Part shown: positions 24,667 through 37,775 of the stretch, one piece after another
Layout of the letters: the number at the start of each line of letters is the position of its first letter
Numbering within the stretch: the first letter of the stretch is position 1
Source of the DNA: Chlorokybus atmophyticus
Taxonomy: Eukaryota; Streptophyta; Chlorokybophyceae; Chlorokybales; Chlorokybaceae
Direction of reading: 5' to 3'
NCBI GenBank assembly: GCA_009103225.1
Contig: RHPI01002438.1
Span: forward strand, 501,127-565,126
DNA: 64,000 bases
Translations under genes and position numbers: made by a program
Notes under the pieces: model-generated
Told to the model about the DNA's origin: nothing
The model's database searches: none
Seen by the model: the letters and a program-made list of their open reading frames with translations, nothing else

Positions 24667-26468
24667 CTCCTCCTCCTCCTTGCACCCCGAAGCACCCCCC
24701 GTTGCGCGACCGGCTCCGCAGGAGGCTGGATGCGGGGCTGCCGGCCGCGACGAAGTCGGGGAGCTGCAGGGGAGACGGGCTGCTGGAACGAGAGAGGGAG
24801 AGGGAGTCGGTGGAGTATAGGAGGGAAGTGAAGGCTGGGAGATGTGGATAGACACAGTTGTGAGTAGACAAGAAGTAGAGCGTTTCTCAACACGTGCGTG
24901 CTGATGTGCATGCGTGCGTGCGTGCGTGCGTACACCCGTGCACACGCACGCATACTTGAAAAGTGCGGCATAGTCAGCAATGACTGCCAGTGCGCTCGTG
25001 GTAAGGGTGTGCTTGCACACGCTCGTACACCCGCGTGTGCACGCACACGCACGCACAGGCAGATACAGATACATTGAAGACGTATGTGTATCTGTATCTG
25101 CCTTGCAAGCGGTGACAACAGTCAGCTCTTTACCAAGCTCATCACCTGCTCTGTCGCTCATCTGAGGCTGGTCAGCGTCTCGATCAGAAGGTGTGGGTGC
25201 AGCAGTCGAAGGTGCATACTGTGTTGCAGTGGGTTGTGTTGGAACGGTGGGTGCTGCGGGTGCTGCTGAGGTGCTTGAAGTGAAGCGGAGCCTGCGCACA
25301 CATGAATTGGCGCACAGAAGAGTAGAAGCATAAGGGCACACGTGTGCGTGCGTGTGTGTCCACACGCATGTATGCCGCTTGGGAATTAAATGTGAGCTTA
25401 GGCAATCGTAGACTTGTGCAGTAGAACTCGGGCTTTTGATTGGTTGTGCACACTGGTGTATGCACTTATCGTTTGTGCAGGTCATGAGTGCGCATATGCT
25501 TTCAAGTGCGTGCGCGCATTTGTCGGTTGGCACGAGTGTTCACATGCGCGTGTGCGTTTTGGTGCTCAGGTGTGTATGTGTGCACCTCTCTCCATCAAGG
25601 TTGCGCAAGCCCGGCAGCTTCTCCACAATATAGGCTCTGTATCCCCGCACATTGCAAACTGCAGCAGAGAATAATAACCACTCACTCTCTTGCAAAACTT
25701 GCAAACACAGCACACGCTTGTACGAATCAATAAACGCGTTCTCACCTGGGTTCTTCAGCGTGCCGTCAATGTTCTTGAGATACAAACTGCGGAATAGGGG
25801 CAGCCCTTGCTGCACGAAGTATCCATTTAGCAACCCAAAGTTTCATAGCTGATTACAACTCTTGTGTGACCTAACAACAAGTGCGTAACTCTCTACAACT
25901 CACAACTCACCAGGCAAAGGATCTCCTCGAGACTTGTCACTTGGTTGCCCTGTAAAAGGAGGTGCTCAAGGGACGAAAGGGAGCTCAGCCAGCCTGCATT
26001 GTGCATACAAACTCAACAGGGAGGTTAATAGTCTTTGCACAGTGTACGCAATGTCACTCAGTGGCTTACCCAACTTCTGCACGCGGTTGCGCGTAAGCAC
26101 GAGTTTCCTCAGCTGCGTCAGTCCCTCGAGCCCCTGTCATGTGAAACCCAAACAGAACAGATGTTATTGGAAACGCAACCTACGGAGCAAGCCAACGTGT
26201 TTTATTATGTATAAAGTCTCTCACCTCGCACCTTTCAATGGCATTGTCAGATAGGTCAAGCTCGACGAGGTTAATGCACCGCGCGAGACACGCCACCTGA
26301 GACAAACCTGCCGTGTAACAAAGCCACAGTCGTAAAGGTAAATTATAGGTTCATGTTGGAGAGCAGGCTGTGACTTGGGTGCGCATCTTCTGAAGTGGAT
26401 ACGTAGTAACACAATGGTACAACAAATCACAAACGTACACAAACACACGCACGCGCACACACAGAGAG

Positions 26469-26542
<74 letters not shown>

Positions 26543-26551
26543 NNNNNNNNN

Positions 26552-26609
<58 letters not shown>

Positions 26610-26914
26610 CTCTTGGCCACAGGCAGCGTCCCGTGATGACTCACCTCTCCCTGTGATTGCCAGCCTCGACACAGATTCAACATGAAAGGTTCCAGCGGCA
26701 TTCCTTACAGCTTCTTCAGTCAAAACAGCCTCATCAGACTGTCAAGCAAGAGAAAGCTTGATCAATCCATCACTAGATAGCGTTGATTGGCCACAAAAAG
26801 CTAGCGAATCCACACCGTCGGCCTCACCTTGTGCGCCAACTCCGGCGGCAGCGGCGAGCGCCTGATAGCTCCACCGTCTAGACTCAGCCGTCTTGCCAGA
26901 CCAACTTCGACCAT
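24667..26914 (-). CDS. LRRC61-like leucine-rich repeat protein
   Basis: Minus-strand exons 26914-26828, 26738-26645, 26307-26225, 26133-26070, 25993-25911, 25809-25746 and 25658-25586 join in phase. They read 'NAAGTFHVESVSRLAI', then LRRs 'LVELDLSDNAIERCEGLEGL', 'LRKLVLTRNRVQKL', 'LEHLLLQGNQVTSLEEI', 'FRSLYLKNIDGTLKNP' and the cap 'YRAYIVEKLPGLRNLDGER'. That order and the LPGLxxLDGER cap match the SDS22-like LRR proteins of the LRRC61 type. The next exon (from 25291) is Pro/Ala/Thr-rich; a Ser-rich exon (24834-24667, 'LPDFVAAGSPASSLL') probably follows, but the junction and the true stop are uncertain. Intron 2 contains a long GA/CT microsatellite and the only run of N. Function unknown; such proteins act in protein binding, several of them in cilia. 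Confidence 0.72.
26464..26608. repeat. (GA)n microsatellite with assembly gap
   Basis: An almost pure AG/CT dinucleotide run interrupted by nine N at 26543-26551, so its true length is unknown. It lies inside an intron of the LRR gene. Confidence 0.95.
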
Positions 26915-27851
26915 GTTGTCCCGCACACCGCCGTTGCTGCCGCCGCTCCTCGCAACAAGGAGGACAAGGACAAGGAGAAGGAGGTGCAGTCACGTGATGC
27001 ACAGCTATTGTGCGCCGCACAGTCTCTGTGCGCAAAGCGCACAAGCCAGAACGAAACCGGTTTTGCAGCCACTACCGTTGCCTCCTACGTGTAACAGGCT
27101 GCCGTTCGAATGTTGCGCGGGAAACAGAAGAGTTTGCCAGTCCGTGTCGTATCCAGTGTCGTATCAGCGCGTTTGTGTTGCATGCGGCGCCCACGTAGCG
27201 CGCGGCAGGCGGCTCTACCTGCCACGTTGGCGCACTTCGTACGCAGTTGAGCCCCTTCCGACGCAGATCTTTTATATCGCACGGTCCGCCGTCCGCCACG
27301 CTGCAGAGCTGGCACCTGCGACACACTGAATCCGTATACCATTTACGTCCCCACTGTACTAAGCTCCATGAAAGGCAGCAATTGGTGTCATTGACCACTG
27401 TTGTGCGCTAATTGCTCCATATTGCATGAACTTGAGATGTGATGTCACGCTTTCTGTAGGTAACCACAGGAGTCGTGCTCATCCTGTCAGCAAGCACGGC
27501 TGAAACCCGCGGCTGAAAAAACCTGAGCGTGCATCCCAACCTTACCGCACGTCACCCGCCGTAACGCACGTTTGAACTGCGCGGGCAGCCGCTGGCTGCA
27601 ACGTTAACGTTACGGTAGCCACAGGAAGTTGACTGTGTCATCGGCGAGGAGGGAGTTAGGGTTTCGGGCGGCGGTGTGGGCGGCGGTGTCGGCGGGGTGG
27701 TCGCTGGCGTGTGGTGGACGCTTGTGGAGGTGCTGGAGACGTAGCTGCCTGGTCAGGTTTGGTGGGAGTTGTGTGGCGATTGGCAGCTGGGGCATGGTAG
27801 CATGAGACCTGTGCAAGTGAGGGGGAAGGTGCTGCTAGGCTGGGGAGAGTG
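26915..27851. other. Divergent promoter region (LRR gene / COP1)
   Basis: No exon is supported. The region contains the 5' flank of both divergent genes. A TTAGGGTTT motif lies at 27656-27664 and GC-rich sequence leads into the COP1 start. Confidence 0.45.
27656..27664 (+). promoter_or_regulatory. Telo-box-like motif upstream of COP1
   Basis: TTAGGGTTT lies 188-196 bp upstream of the COP1 start codon, a position typical of plant telo-boxes. Function is inferred from the motif only. Confidence 0.35.
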
Positions 27852-30800
27852 ATGCTGGCGGTTGCGGGTGTGACGGCGGCGGCGGGAGCTCTGGCGGGGG
27901 AAAAGAGGCTCAGGGTGGCTCGGGATGGGGGAGAGGCCGAGCACCTCGAGGAGGAGGATGCGGAGCAGCAGGCTGGCTCGGAGGATGAGATGATGGGCAG
28001 CTGCCCGCGCTTATCAGATCAGGAGGAGTATGAGGCCATTGATAAGGACCTCGCCTGCCCTATTTGCATGGGCGAGATGCGAGACGCATTCATGACGTCA
28101 TGCGGCCACAGCTTCTGCTATGGTTGCATTGTGCAGCATTTGAAATCCCGCTCCAACTGCCCCTGTTGCGCGCAATTTATTTCGCAAGACCATTTGTTCC
28201 CAAACTTCTTGCTCAACAAGGTATTGCATTTTAACATGTGTGATACACTGGAATAGGATGTTGCAAGCTTATACCCACTAAGTCTATGCCTGTTGTGCAT
28301 TCAATAAGTGCGGACAAGGTTGCTTTTCGTGGGTGCCAGCAGCATTGTGCACATCCTTCAACTTTGTATGCTGTATGTCTAACAGTTGTTGAAGAAGACA
28401 AAACTATCAAGTGGTGGCTCGAAGGCGCTGTCCCCGGCGCAACAGCTCCGGCACGCCTTGGCCTCAGTGCGTCCTTTATTACAACTGCTGCTGGCCTACC
28501 GTGTGCTTTTGTGGGATGCTTATTCTGTGCCTACTCAGGGATCGGATATCTCTTCCGATGAGATTGAGGCGCTGGTTGGTCTGCTGCAGGAGCGAAGAAA
28601 AGTCATGGAGGTCAGCAAATGGACCCTGAAGTTGTTTGCTTGCTTGCTTGATAGCTTGCTGTGTGCAATGCATGCTGAAAGTGTCCTGAAGTTGCTGTGC
28701 TCGTGCTCTTTCTGCTCCGGTGGCTATATTTGCATGATGTGCATTGTGGACACAGGACGCAGTGGCTTTCTGCATTTGCCAGCATGTTGTGCACAGCTGC
28801 ACACCTACATTGAGTGCACACGAACAGTCTGGTATGCTCGTTGCGCCTGAGCACTTGAGGATGTGTTATCCTGCACACAGTGGTTGTATGCCTTGCTTTC
28901 TCTCTTCTCGAGTTACTAACGATCAGGCTACACAGGCGCAAGATGCTGAGAGCTCCCTTGATTTGGTGATGGACTTCATGCAACGCTCGCGAGCGCACAA
29001 AGCGCAGTTGCTGGCAGAGGTAACACTACATGGATGATTACGAGCACGCTACTAACACATCAGCACAGTCTCCTTACACAACCTAATTGTGTCTGCAGCT
29101 GCGCGCTGATCTAGACTGCTTAGAGATTGACCTCAGAGCCATTTCTTGCAATCAAGCATCAACCACTGCGCCTGCCACCTCCGATCAGCAGTCTTTTCCA
29201 CATTCCAGCAGTCTTGTACAGAGCAACCTGCTTTTTTCAGTCCCTCCCAGCCCAAAAGCATCACAGCCGGTTTCTGGTGTCAGGTGGCCCGGGTCACAGA
29301 GCGCTTCCAAAACAGCTCACAGCAACTGGGGGGCGGTAAGTCCTGTCCTCCAGTCCAGAAAGCACACACCCATACCAGCAATACCAGCTCCTACAAACCG
29401 CTCTATGGACTCGGCTACTGTAGCAAAGAAGCGGCGAGTATTTTCGCAGTTTGAGGATTTGCAGCAGGCCTACTTGAGGGCCAGACGCAGGCGGCGTGCA
29501 GCTGAACCAACTGTAGCGAGTAGAGGCGTAGATCAGGGATGGCCTGATGTTGGCGGTGCTGAGCCTGGCAGCTTGGTAGGCCCACATACCACAGTACGCA
29601 TTGATGCAAGTGCCGGTGCACCTGCTGCAACAGATGCAACTGGACTAGCAGAGTTCCGGCGGACACTTGCAGCAGTCACGCGGTATGGGCGAATGCAGGT
29701 CATGGCAGAGTTGAGACACAACGACCTCTTTCATTCCAACATTGTGTCGAGTATAGAGTTTGACAAGGATGACGAGCTGTTCGCAACAGCTGGAGTTTCG
29801 AAACGGATAAAGGTGTTTGACTTTGCCTCCCTCGTTGGGGACTGCCAGAGTCAAACCCCCGTCACAGAGATTTCCTGCAGAAGCAAACTCTCATGTCTAA
29901 GCTGGAATAAAGCTGAGAAGACGCACTTAGCAAGCTCTGACTATGAAGGCGTGGTCACACTCTGGGATGTTGCTACCTCACAGGTATGGCGTTCTACTAT
30001 TATGTGCGCATGCCACCATTCTATAGTGAGACAGGATACACATTCAAGATGCACAAAGCTGCTTAGTCCGCTGTACTCTCATAATCCTGGTTGCAAGCAC
30101 GCTGCGTTACTAGGTTCTGATTAGACATGCAGTGCTGTGCAGGTTGCTGATGTGCTGTGGTTTCTGTTGCAGAGTGTCATCGAGTTTGAGGAGCATGAAA
30201 AGAGGGTGTGGAGTGTCGACTTTTCGCGCACGGAACCAAATTTGCTGGTGTCTGGCAGTGATGATGGTAAAGTGAAGGTTTGGTCGGTGAAGCAGGAGAA
30301 CAGCGTCTTGAATATTGACACCAAGGCAAACATCTGCTGTGTCAAGTACAACCCAGGCTCTTCGCATCACATAGCTGTGGGTTCTGCTGATCATCACATC
30401 CACTCATACGACCTTCGCTGCACACGGGAGCCTCTGTATGTGTTTGCTGGTCACCGCAAAGCTGTATCGTATGTGAAGTTCATCAGTAGCACCGAGCTTG
30501 CTTCAGCCTCCACGGATAGCACACTGAGGTTATGGGATGTGCGGGAAAACTACCTGGTAAGTTTTCAACTTGTACTAGCATGTTGCCAAACATGCTAACT
30601 GCTGTTGGCCTGTTTGCTCACAAGTTGGTTGTCATTACAGGTGCGCACGTTGAAAGGCCACACCAATGAGAAGAACTTTGTTGGGTTGGGTGCGAACAGT
30701 GACTACATTGCCTGTGGCAGTGAGACCAACGAGGTCTTTGTGTACTACAAGGCGATGTCCAAGCCAACGTGCACACATCGGTTCCAGTCCAGTTCTGACT

Positions 30801-30925
30801 CGGATGCGGAGGTGGAGGATGACTCGTCACAGTTTATTTCTGCGGTTTGCTGGAAAAGCGACAGCCCCATGATGCTCGCTGCAAACAGCCAGGGCATCAT
30901 CAAAGTGCTGTCTTTAGCACCCTAG
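27852..30925 (+). CDS. COP1: COP1 E3 ubiquitin ligase (RING, coiled coil, WD40)
   Basis: COP1 is the substrate-recognition E3 ligase that, with SPA proteins, sends light-signalling transcription factors to the proteasome in darkness. Exons 27852-28220, 28386-28610, 28927-29019, 29099-29983, 30173-30556 and 30641-30925 close to 746 residues (Arabidopsis 675). The RING finger starts at Cys69 ('ACPICMGEM', 'SCGHSFCYGCIVQHL', 'NCPCC') and is followed by the COP1-specific 'LFPNFLLNKLL'. A helical coiled-coil region ('EIEALVGLLQERRKVME', exons 2-3) follows, then a low-complexity linker and seven WD40 repeats with plant-COP1 hallmarks: 'VSSIEFDKDDELFATAGVSK', 'VWSVDFSRTEPNLLVSGSDD', 'ACGSETNEVFVYYKAMSKP' and 'ISAVCWKSDSPMMLAANSQG'. 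The extra length is mainly in the linker and in an acidic N-terminus. The start is the first ATG of the open frame. Confidence 0.95.
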
Positions 30926-32690
30926 TTTAGGCATGTTAGCTCGTAGCTGAGGAAAGCCGGGATGTATCATGTAGTGTCTAGTGTTAGCGTGTTGATTGCT
31001 GCGCTTAGGTCAATGATTGAGCTGAATATATTGCTGCATACTGTTCTCTTGAGTGAATATCTTGAGTGACTACATGACGGTTTGCTGGTTGTGCGGCATT
31101 CATTGATTGTCCAAAAATGACAACACATGTGGCCTACACTGTTGGTTGCTATGCACTATGTGCATGCCGCCAGTTGTGCCTAAAATTTTCACACACAAGC
31201 ATGACATCCAGCGAATATCCCTTGCGCTGCAGGTGGATTCTTGTTGGGTGGTGGAGTGCATTTGCCTTTGGTCAGGGGCCATGTCACTTGACGGGTTCTA
31301 ACTAGATAAATTTACATTCATACATGTTCACTGCCTGGCAAGGTGCGCACATGCTGCCACCGTACCATACCCCTTATATACAACCAGGGTGTCGGCACAC
31401 AAGCATTCAAGCTCAGACCATTGCAACTGATCACCCAGGTCCTCGGTTGCAAACCATACCTTGTGCGCGCAGGTGCTGTTGTCACAACCCCAGCCAGCGC
31501 AGTATGCATGTGGCCGTCGCATTGGTGACATCAAAGCCGAGATTTGATGACTGCATCCTTTTAACACGTGGCAATAGTGTTGGTGAGTACAGAATATGCT
31601 GCCAGTAGTGTGCGGGAGCCGCTGCACGTTATTCGGAGCAAAACAAGTGTTGGAAATGGTTAGGTATGCTGGCAGCACTGACAGCCAACACTTGCATTAC
31701 AATAATAGAGGGGTTCCATGACCACCCCCATGCGACATGTACTTGCCATTGGCAACGGAGACCCACGGTGCATTGGGTGAGGACTTCCACAATACGCACC
31801 ACCTCTGCGCGAGAAGAGCGGTAATTGGCTGCGGGCTGCCACTGCGCCGGTTAAGCAGCTTCATCACGCTGTTTCAATGTCGTGCGCACTTCAGCGTGCA
31901 CGGGTGCGGGCGCTAATGGAGCGAGGTGCAGCGGCACTAGTGGCCATGCCGGGATGGCGCCGTTGACCACGGAGGCGGACGTCACTTTGGCAGCAGCGGG
32001 CTGAGGTGATACGCGCAGCACGACGTAGTGATGTGAGGTTGTGTATGTTTGTGCGTGGTGCTAGGTATTATGACAGCGCTCATAGCCAAACCTTGTACAG
32101 TTGCCGTAATAGAGTTGATGATGAACACTAAAAACACCGTAGTAGCTGCAGCACAACTACTTGGGCACTTTAGTTGAAATATTAGCTTGTGTGTGCACAG
32201 GGCACCAGGGTCGATGTGCCGTGCACGCAATGATAGCGTGACCAGGGTCAGGCTGTGCCCTTTTTTCATAGTGCAGATTACCGTGTGCGTGTGCAGATGT
32301 TACCTGGGACCATGCTTAGAAATCGGTGATAGAAACCCCTGCAGGTGTCTTGAGACCCGCAAGCAAGGCACATTGGTAGAGGTGCAATGTGCACAACTCA
32401 TATGCACATGCATCAGGCAGGGCATGATGGCATCTGTTTGCAAACCGTGCACACATCTGCGTGTTGGTCCCCTGCGGCATTATCAGATTGTCCAAGACAC
32501 TTTACCTATTGTTCTGGAGCAGGCTGCGTACGCCAATGGATGAGGGTAGCTTGGTGCTACTCTGCTACGGTGATAGCCCTTGCGACGGCGGTTGCGGGTC
32601 CATCCATATCTGCTCCGCTTTGTCTCCTGGCCTGGGTTTCACGACCACAAAGACATACTGAGTTTCTGTGCGAGCAGCGCAACAAAGAAG
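30926..32690. other. Intergenic spacer between convergent genes
   Basis: 3' ends of COP1 (+) and the PIBF1-like gene (-). No frame shows conserved motifs or splice-consistent exons. Nothing else recognised. Confidence 0.45.
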
Positions 32691-35600
32691 TTATACCTTT
32701 CCGCCATTGGCTTCTTTGCTCCTGCGTGCAGCACGAACCCTCTCAGCTTGAAGCGTCGAGTCATACTTGCCGCCCATCTGCGGCTGCTGCGGTAATGAAC
32801 CTCTGCCTGTAGTAACACATTGCTTGTAATGTTCACGGCTTTCTGCAACAACCGCCTTCAATGCATGCTGCATGTGAGAGCATGCACAATGCAAGCCTCT
32901 CTATCGCTGGCATCATGAAGCAACATTTGATGCTTTTGCAAAGTAACAGTACAGTACCATCATTCAGTGCCGACCGAAGCGCTTCTGCATCCTCAAGCAC
33001 GTCCATGAGGTCCTGCTTGAGTGCTGCACATTCGATCTGCTTCTCCCTAGAGCCACACAAAAGATAAGTCAGGTCAAGTCAGGTGGCATGACACATAATG
33101 TGCATGAACGCACCCACCCACGCTTACTCTAACAATTTAAAGGCATTCCCTCACGTACTTGAGAGCAATGTCACAGGCTTCAAGGCGCTCAAGTAAGTAC
33201 GTGTGCGGTTGTCGAATGCCCTCCGCACGCCGTTTGGCCACACTCAACTTCTCTTCCATCTGATGATGATGACAAGAGGACTTCTAATGTTGTACTCTTC
33301 TGCACTCAGGACTGCAAGCTAACTCTGATGCATACTCACCTCTTGGAGGCGCGCATTGCTGGTGTTTAGCTGCTGTGTTACAGCATCGCGCTCCCGCTGT
33401 AGCTCGTCTAATTGCGCAGCAACCTGACAGACACAGTTCAAGTTCGCACAACAAGCTGTTGCACTGCAGCTCAAAACTCAACTGCACGGTACCTTTTGAG
33501 TGTTGTCTTTGTTGGACTGTTTCCCTACCGCTGCACACAGGATTGGCACACAACATAGCAGTCCGCGGTCAACATGTGTCCAATCCAATGTCAAACCGAA
33601 CAACAATAACCAATGTGTTCACCTTCGTTTGATCTGCCTTCACTGAGCTCGTTGTATAGCTTCCGTGCTGCTTCCAGGGCTCCCTCAAGCTCTGCAACCC
33701 TCTTTGATCCCTCAGCTTCCACCTCCCGACACCTCTCAGTCAAGACAGACACCTACGCAACCACAAAGCGTCAACAACAATAACGACAACAATAAATACA
33801 GAAACAACATCATTTCATAAGAGAGGTAATGCATCCGTGCCTTTGCTTCGAGGACAGAGCAGCGGGCGTCTGCGGCGCGGCGAGCTTCGGAGCTGTCAGC
33901 GAGGAGGGCGGAGGCGCGGTCGGCCTCGAAGGCGCGGAGCCGCAGCTGCGTGCGGGACTCCGCCATCTCGCTGTCCCACGCCGACTGCGCATCCCGCATC
34001 CTGAGAGTAGCAGCAGAACAACCGTGTCAAGAAACACATCATGCTTGAACAGAAAGTGACCACATTCCCTACTTACCTCGCGAGGATGTCCTCGCGGTCA
34101 CGCTTGGCCTCACGCAGTTGAACCGTGAGGGCCTGCGCTTCTATGATGGCGGCGTCCCTCGAGTCCTTGATAATGCTGTTGCAAATGAATGTAGGCAACT
34201 TTAGTTCTAGAATGGAGCACTGTGTGCCAACCAAGTATATGTGGCAATGTAGTAAACACACTGGGGCGTAAGCATCGGGCCAGCAAGAACATGAGTCCTT
34301 AAACCCACAAACCGTAGCTCGCGCTCAAGGGCCTCCCCGGCCTCCCTCCGAACGCGCTCCAAGTCAGCGGTCGCTGCTTCTCTGATCCTCGCAATCTCGA
34401 CCTGAGCAAGAACAGAGCATTCATGACCAACACCATGTCAGCTTCACAATTCATCATCTTCTATGCACTCACGTACGCACGCACACCTCAAGCTTTTGCT
34501 CATGGTCAAGGGCTCTCTCGTCCCTGGCCTTGCCGAAGACCTCTTCGGCAGCCTTGGCAGCGCGCTTGGCATCGGCGGCTTTGATCTTCACGCGCTCTAG
34601 CTCGCGCTCGGTCTGCAAAAGGGACTCCTGCAGCGTCTTCACCTCGCGCCCAAGGTACACCTGGTGTGAAGAATAAGTTCACATGATTGGGGTTGCACCC
34701 ACACAACATGTGCGCGCGCACGCACCCACTGTTGGCATCACATTGTGCATGCCTTATCGAGGTGGAGGAGTTCAGCAGCGTGTGTGCGGTCGGCTAGGCG
34801 CGTGGCGAGGCGGTCGCGATCCTCCTGAAGGGCTTTGATCTTGACATCCGCCCCGCCCGCCTCAGCGCTCAGACGCGCGCACTGGGCCTCCAACGCATCC
34901 GCCGCCTTCTTCAACTAGTAAGGATGTGGTGGTCAGAAGCTTGTTTGTTACCTCCACCACCCAACATGATGTTAGCGCTCACCTCATCGTACATTGCGCC
35001 CTTGGCGGAGAGGACCTCCTTCTGCATGATTGTGTCCTCGAGGTCACGCTCCAGGCGCTCCACCCTTGCCTGCATGCATCACCATATGAATAAGGCATTG
35101 ACACGTGAGCATACGTACACGCTGTGTGCATGTGTACCTGCAGCGTGGCGTTGGTGGCAAGGACGTCGCGCGCAGTGGCAGTGGCCTCAGCCGCCTCCCT
35201 CTTACCCTCCCTTTGCGCCCTTTCCGCCTCCCCCGTGGCCCTCGCCTGCCCCTCCCTGGAGCATGCACATGCACACTTGTATAGAGTGTGTATGCCAATG
35301 CATACAACACAAGGTGCTGACAATCCTCTCGGCCCCACCTTGCGGCGTCGCGCTCGGCCAGTGCGGTGCGCAGGAGGGCTTCGGTGGCCTTCAGCTCCTC
35401 GAAACCGCGGAGCGCAGCCCAGTCGGCGGGAGAACGATCCCCTGGAGCCAGTGCATTGGCCTCATCATACCTGTCAGCACATGCAAGCAAGCATAAAGCA
35501 GAGCCTACATGTAATAATGGACCTGTCAGCACTTGTTTGTGTATTGTGTTAACCCAGCATGCGTGATGAATCAGGGCTCACCTTGATTGAGTGCATCTGA

Positions 35601-36985
35601 GCTCCTGGATCTGTTCGATTGCGTTAACGAGTGCTCGCTTGGCGGCCGAGGACGCGCGGCCCTCATCGTGCTGCTGGTCAGCATGACGCGCCTTGAGGTC
35701 CGCCAGCTGCTGGTGTTGCAGGGCGTCGATACGGGCTTGCAACCTGGAGGGGAACGGCTTGCTTGTGTGCATGAACGTCATAACAATGTGTGGCGACTGT
35801 AGCGTGCATGAGCAAAGGGACGCTGCTGGAGTGAACACTCGCGCGTGTGGATGTATAACAGTGACAGCACGATGAAGAGAGGAAGTAATACATGGACGTT
35901 TGAGTGACAACATAAGCATCAACTGTGACGGGTGCACTCATACAGAGACAATATCAACTGACTCATAGTACAAGAGTATTTGAACTAGCAGTGTTGCCTT
36001 GCCTTTGTGTTTCAAGAACGTGCTGCGACTCCAGCTGCCGCTTCCCACGCGTCAAGGTGGCTAACTGCACGCACATGCAACTCCGGCACGTCAACATTGC
36101 ATACCACATGCATACAGGTCCATCCACCTGTCCTGCACAGCACCTGTTCCTGGAGCAGGGCAGTGCGGCGACGGAACTCCTCCGCCAGCTTGCGCGTGGT
36201 ATCAACCACAACAGATTGGCCATTGAACTCACTTGACTCACTCCCTGCACAAGACATATGCACAACACTTCGCTATACTGCATGCGGTTGGGGTTTGGTC
36301 CAGTTGTGTACGCACGCGAGTCTGATGGTGTGTGAGCCGAGGAAGCCTCATCCTGCTCCCTGTCCTCGCTTCTACCGGCAAGCATGGCGATTGGCTCTTC
36401 TGAGGCAGCATACTGCAGCATACACGCTCACGTAAGCTTGAGTATATTGATGTTGTTGTTGGGGGTGACCGAAAAGGGGTATAGCAAGTAGTGTATGTGC
36501 AATGTTCAACCAGGCAACAGCCATGTGCATGCTTGACACTAACACGTACAGCCAGCCTGCAACTGAGAGAGGAGCGGTTGCAAGCATGGTTGTGCATCGC
36601 ATGTTGACTGACCGTTCCTCCTGCTATCTCTACCGTGCATGATTGTGCATGCTTCAGGAAAGACGTGTGTCCACATTGTGGGATGTGGAGTGTATACGCA
36701 TGGTAAGCACACGATTCTGCTTGCATGCATATAGTACAGAACAACCAACCGCGGTGAAACAGTTATGCCCACTTGAAAGCACGCGCAAAAGGGGGGGGAA
36801 GGGGGGGGGAAGTTATAACGTTATGTATGGTCATGATCTCAGCGTACCTGATCATCGTTATCGCTGCCGTCCTCACCCTCGCCCACACCGAGGTCCTCCT
36901 CGTCGTCGTCAGAGGCGGAGGCGCGCAGGTCGCGCAGCAGCCGCGTCAGCCTCTTCTTCGCACTGCTACCGCCGCCTCCGCTCAT
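32691..36985 (-). CDS. PIBF1/CEP90-like centriolar coiled-coil protein, 19 exons
   Basis: Exons (minus): 36985-36848, 36412-36316, 36244-36144, 36064-36003, 35743-35582, 35470-35339, 35255-35138, 35069-34983, 34914-34753, 34660-34487, 34401-34313, 34175-34077, 34000-33841, 33752-33623, 33524-33493, 33423-33340, 33259-33159, 33046-32958, 32806-32691. Phases close to 710 residues; human PIBF1 has 757. After an acidic N-terminus almost everything is coiled coil. The PIBF1 order is seen: 'YDEANALAPGDRSPADW' with 'RGFEELKATEALLR' (human 'FPEDQLSIPEYVSVRFYEL'), 'DKVYLGREVKTL' (human 'DKEYLNRQNMEL'), a long block of matching heptads, and 'PHTYLLERLEACD' (human 'PYRYLIESVRQRD'). CEP90 works at centriolar satellites and distal centrioles and is needed to build cilia, so the organism probably has a flagellate stage. 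Three introns (after exons 4, 9 and 13) appear to start with GC, not GT. Confidence 0.78.
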
Positions 36986-37775
36986 TCCCTTACCTCTCAC
37001 TCTGTTTAAACAAACACCGCTTGCACCAGCTGTACGCTAGCTTATGTCGCTGTGTTTCAACCCAATATGTGTGACACCGACACTCACCAATTACCAATCA
37101 CACTTGCAAGCTGTCTCTTTCGGCATCAAGCTGGTACTGTAATATGTAGTTACGCCTCTCTGTGCTGGCCTTTCAAGCATTGCAAACTGGCAGCGGAGCG
37201 GTCACAGAGGGCAAAACACTCGTACGTCAAAGCTTCAAGAATTCGTGCTGTTTAACAGCGCCTGTGCATTGCGTGGCAGTTGTTTCGGTGCGCATTGCAA
37301 TTCTGTCACATATAAGCTAACTACACTTGCTGTGACATAAACAATGCTTGTAGTTCGTGTCACACTGCAAGCAAGCGAAGCAGTCTGCTTGAAGCAAGTT
37401 GTTGCTACAAGCAGACAGCACAAAGGGCGGGTACAGAAACGCAAATGCGCGCAATTGCTGACATCTCTCGTTACCGCCACGCATCGACGTCAGCCCTCGG
37501 ATCCGAACTGCCTAGTTAATCGGACGGTCCCGATGCTCCCGTGCGATCCGTGCAACGGGCAGACTGCGCGATATCGGCGTTATGCGTCGCGTTTAGGGAC
37601 ATCATCCGCGTGGTTGGTGGAGTCAGCGTTGTTGGCGGTGTGGGCGGCAGCGAGGTGGAGAAGGGAGCTACTCGAAGCTTGTGGCTTGACGCTGTCTTGT
37701 ACATAGCGTTTGGGGGATCTGGCGTTGCTGGTGTGTTGGTTTATGGGCTGGAATTGAGCTGGTGGAGGGTGTGTG
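36986..37775. other. Divergent promoter region (PIBF1-like / 4E-T-like)
   Basis: No coding exon is recognised. It should contain both 5' flanks. Nothing distinctive was seen apart from GC-rich sequence before the 4E-T-like start. Confidence 0.4.
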
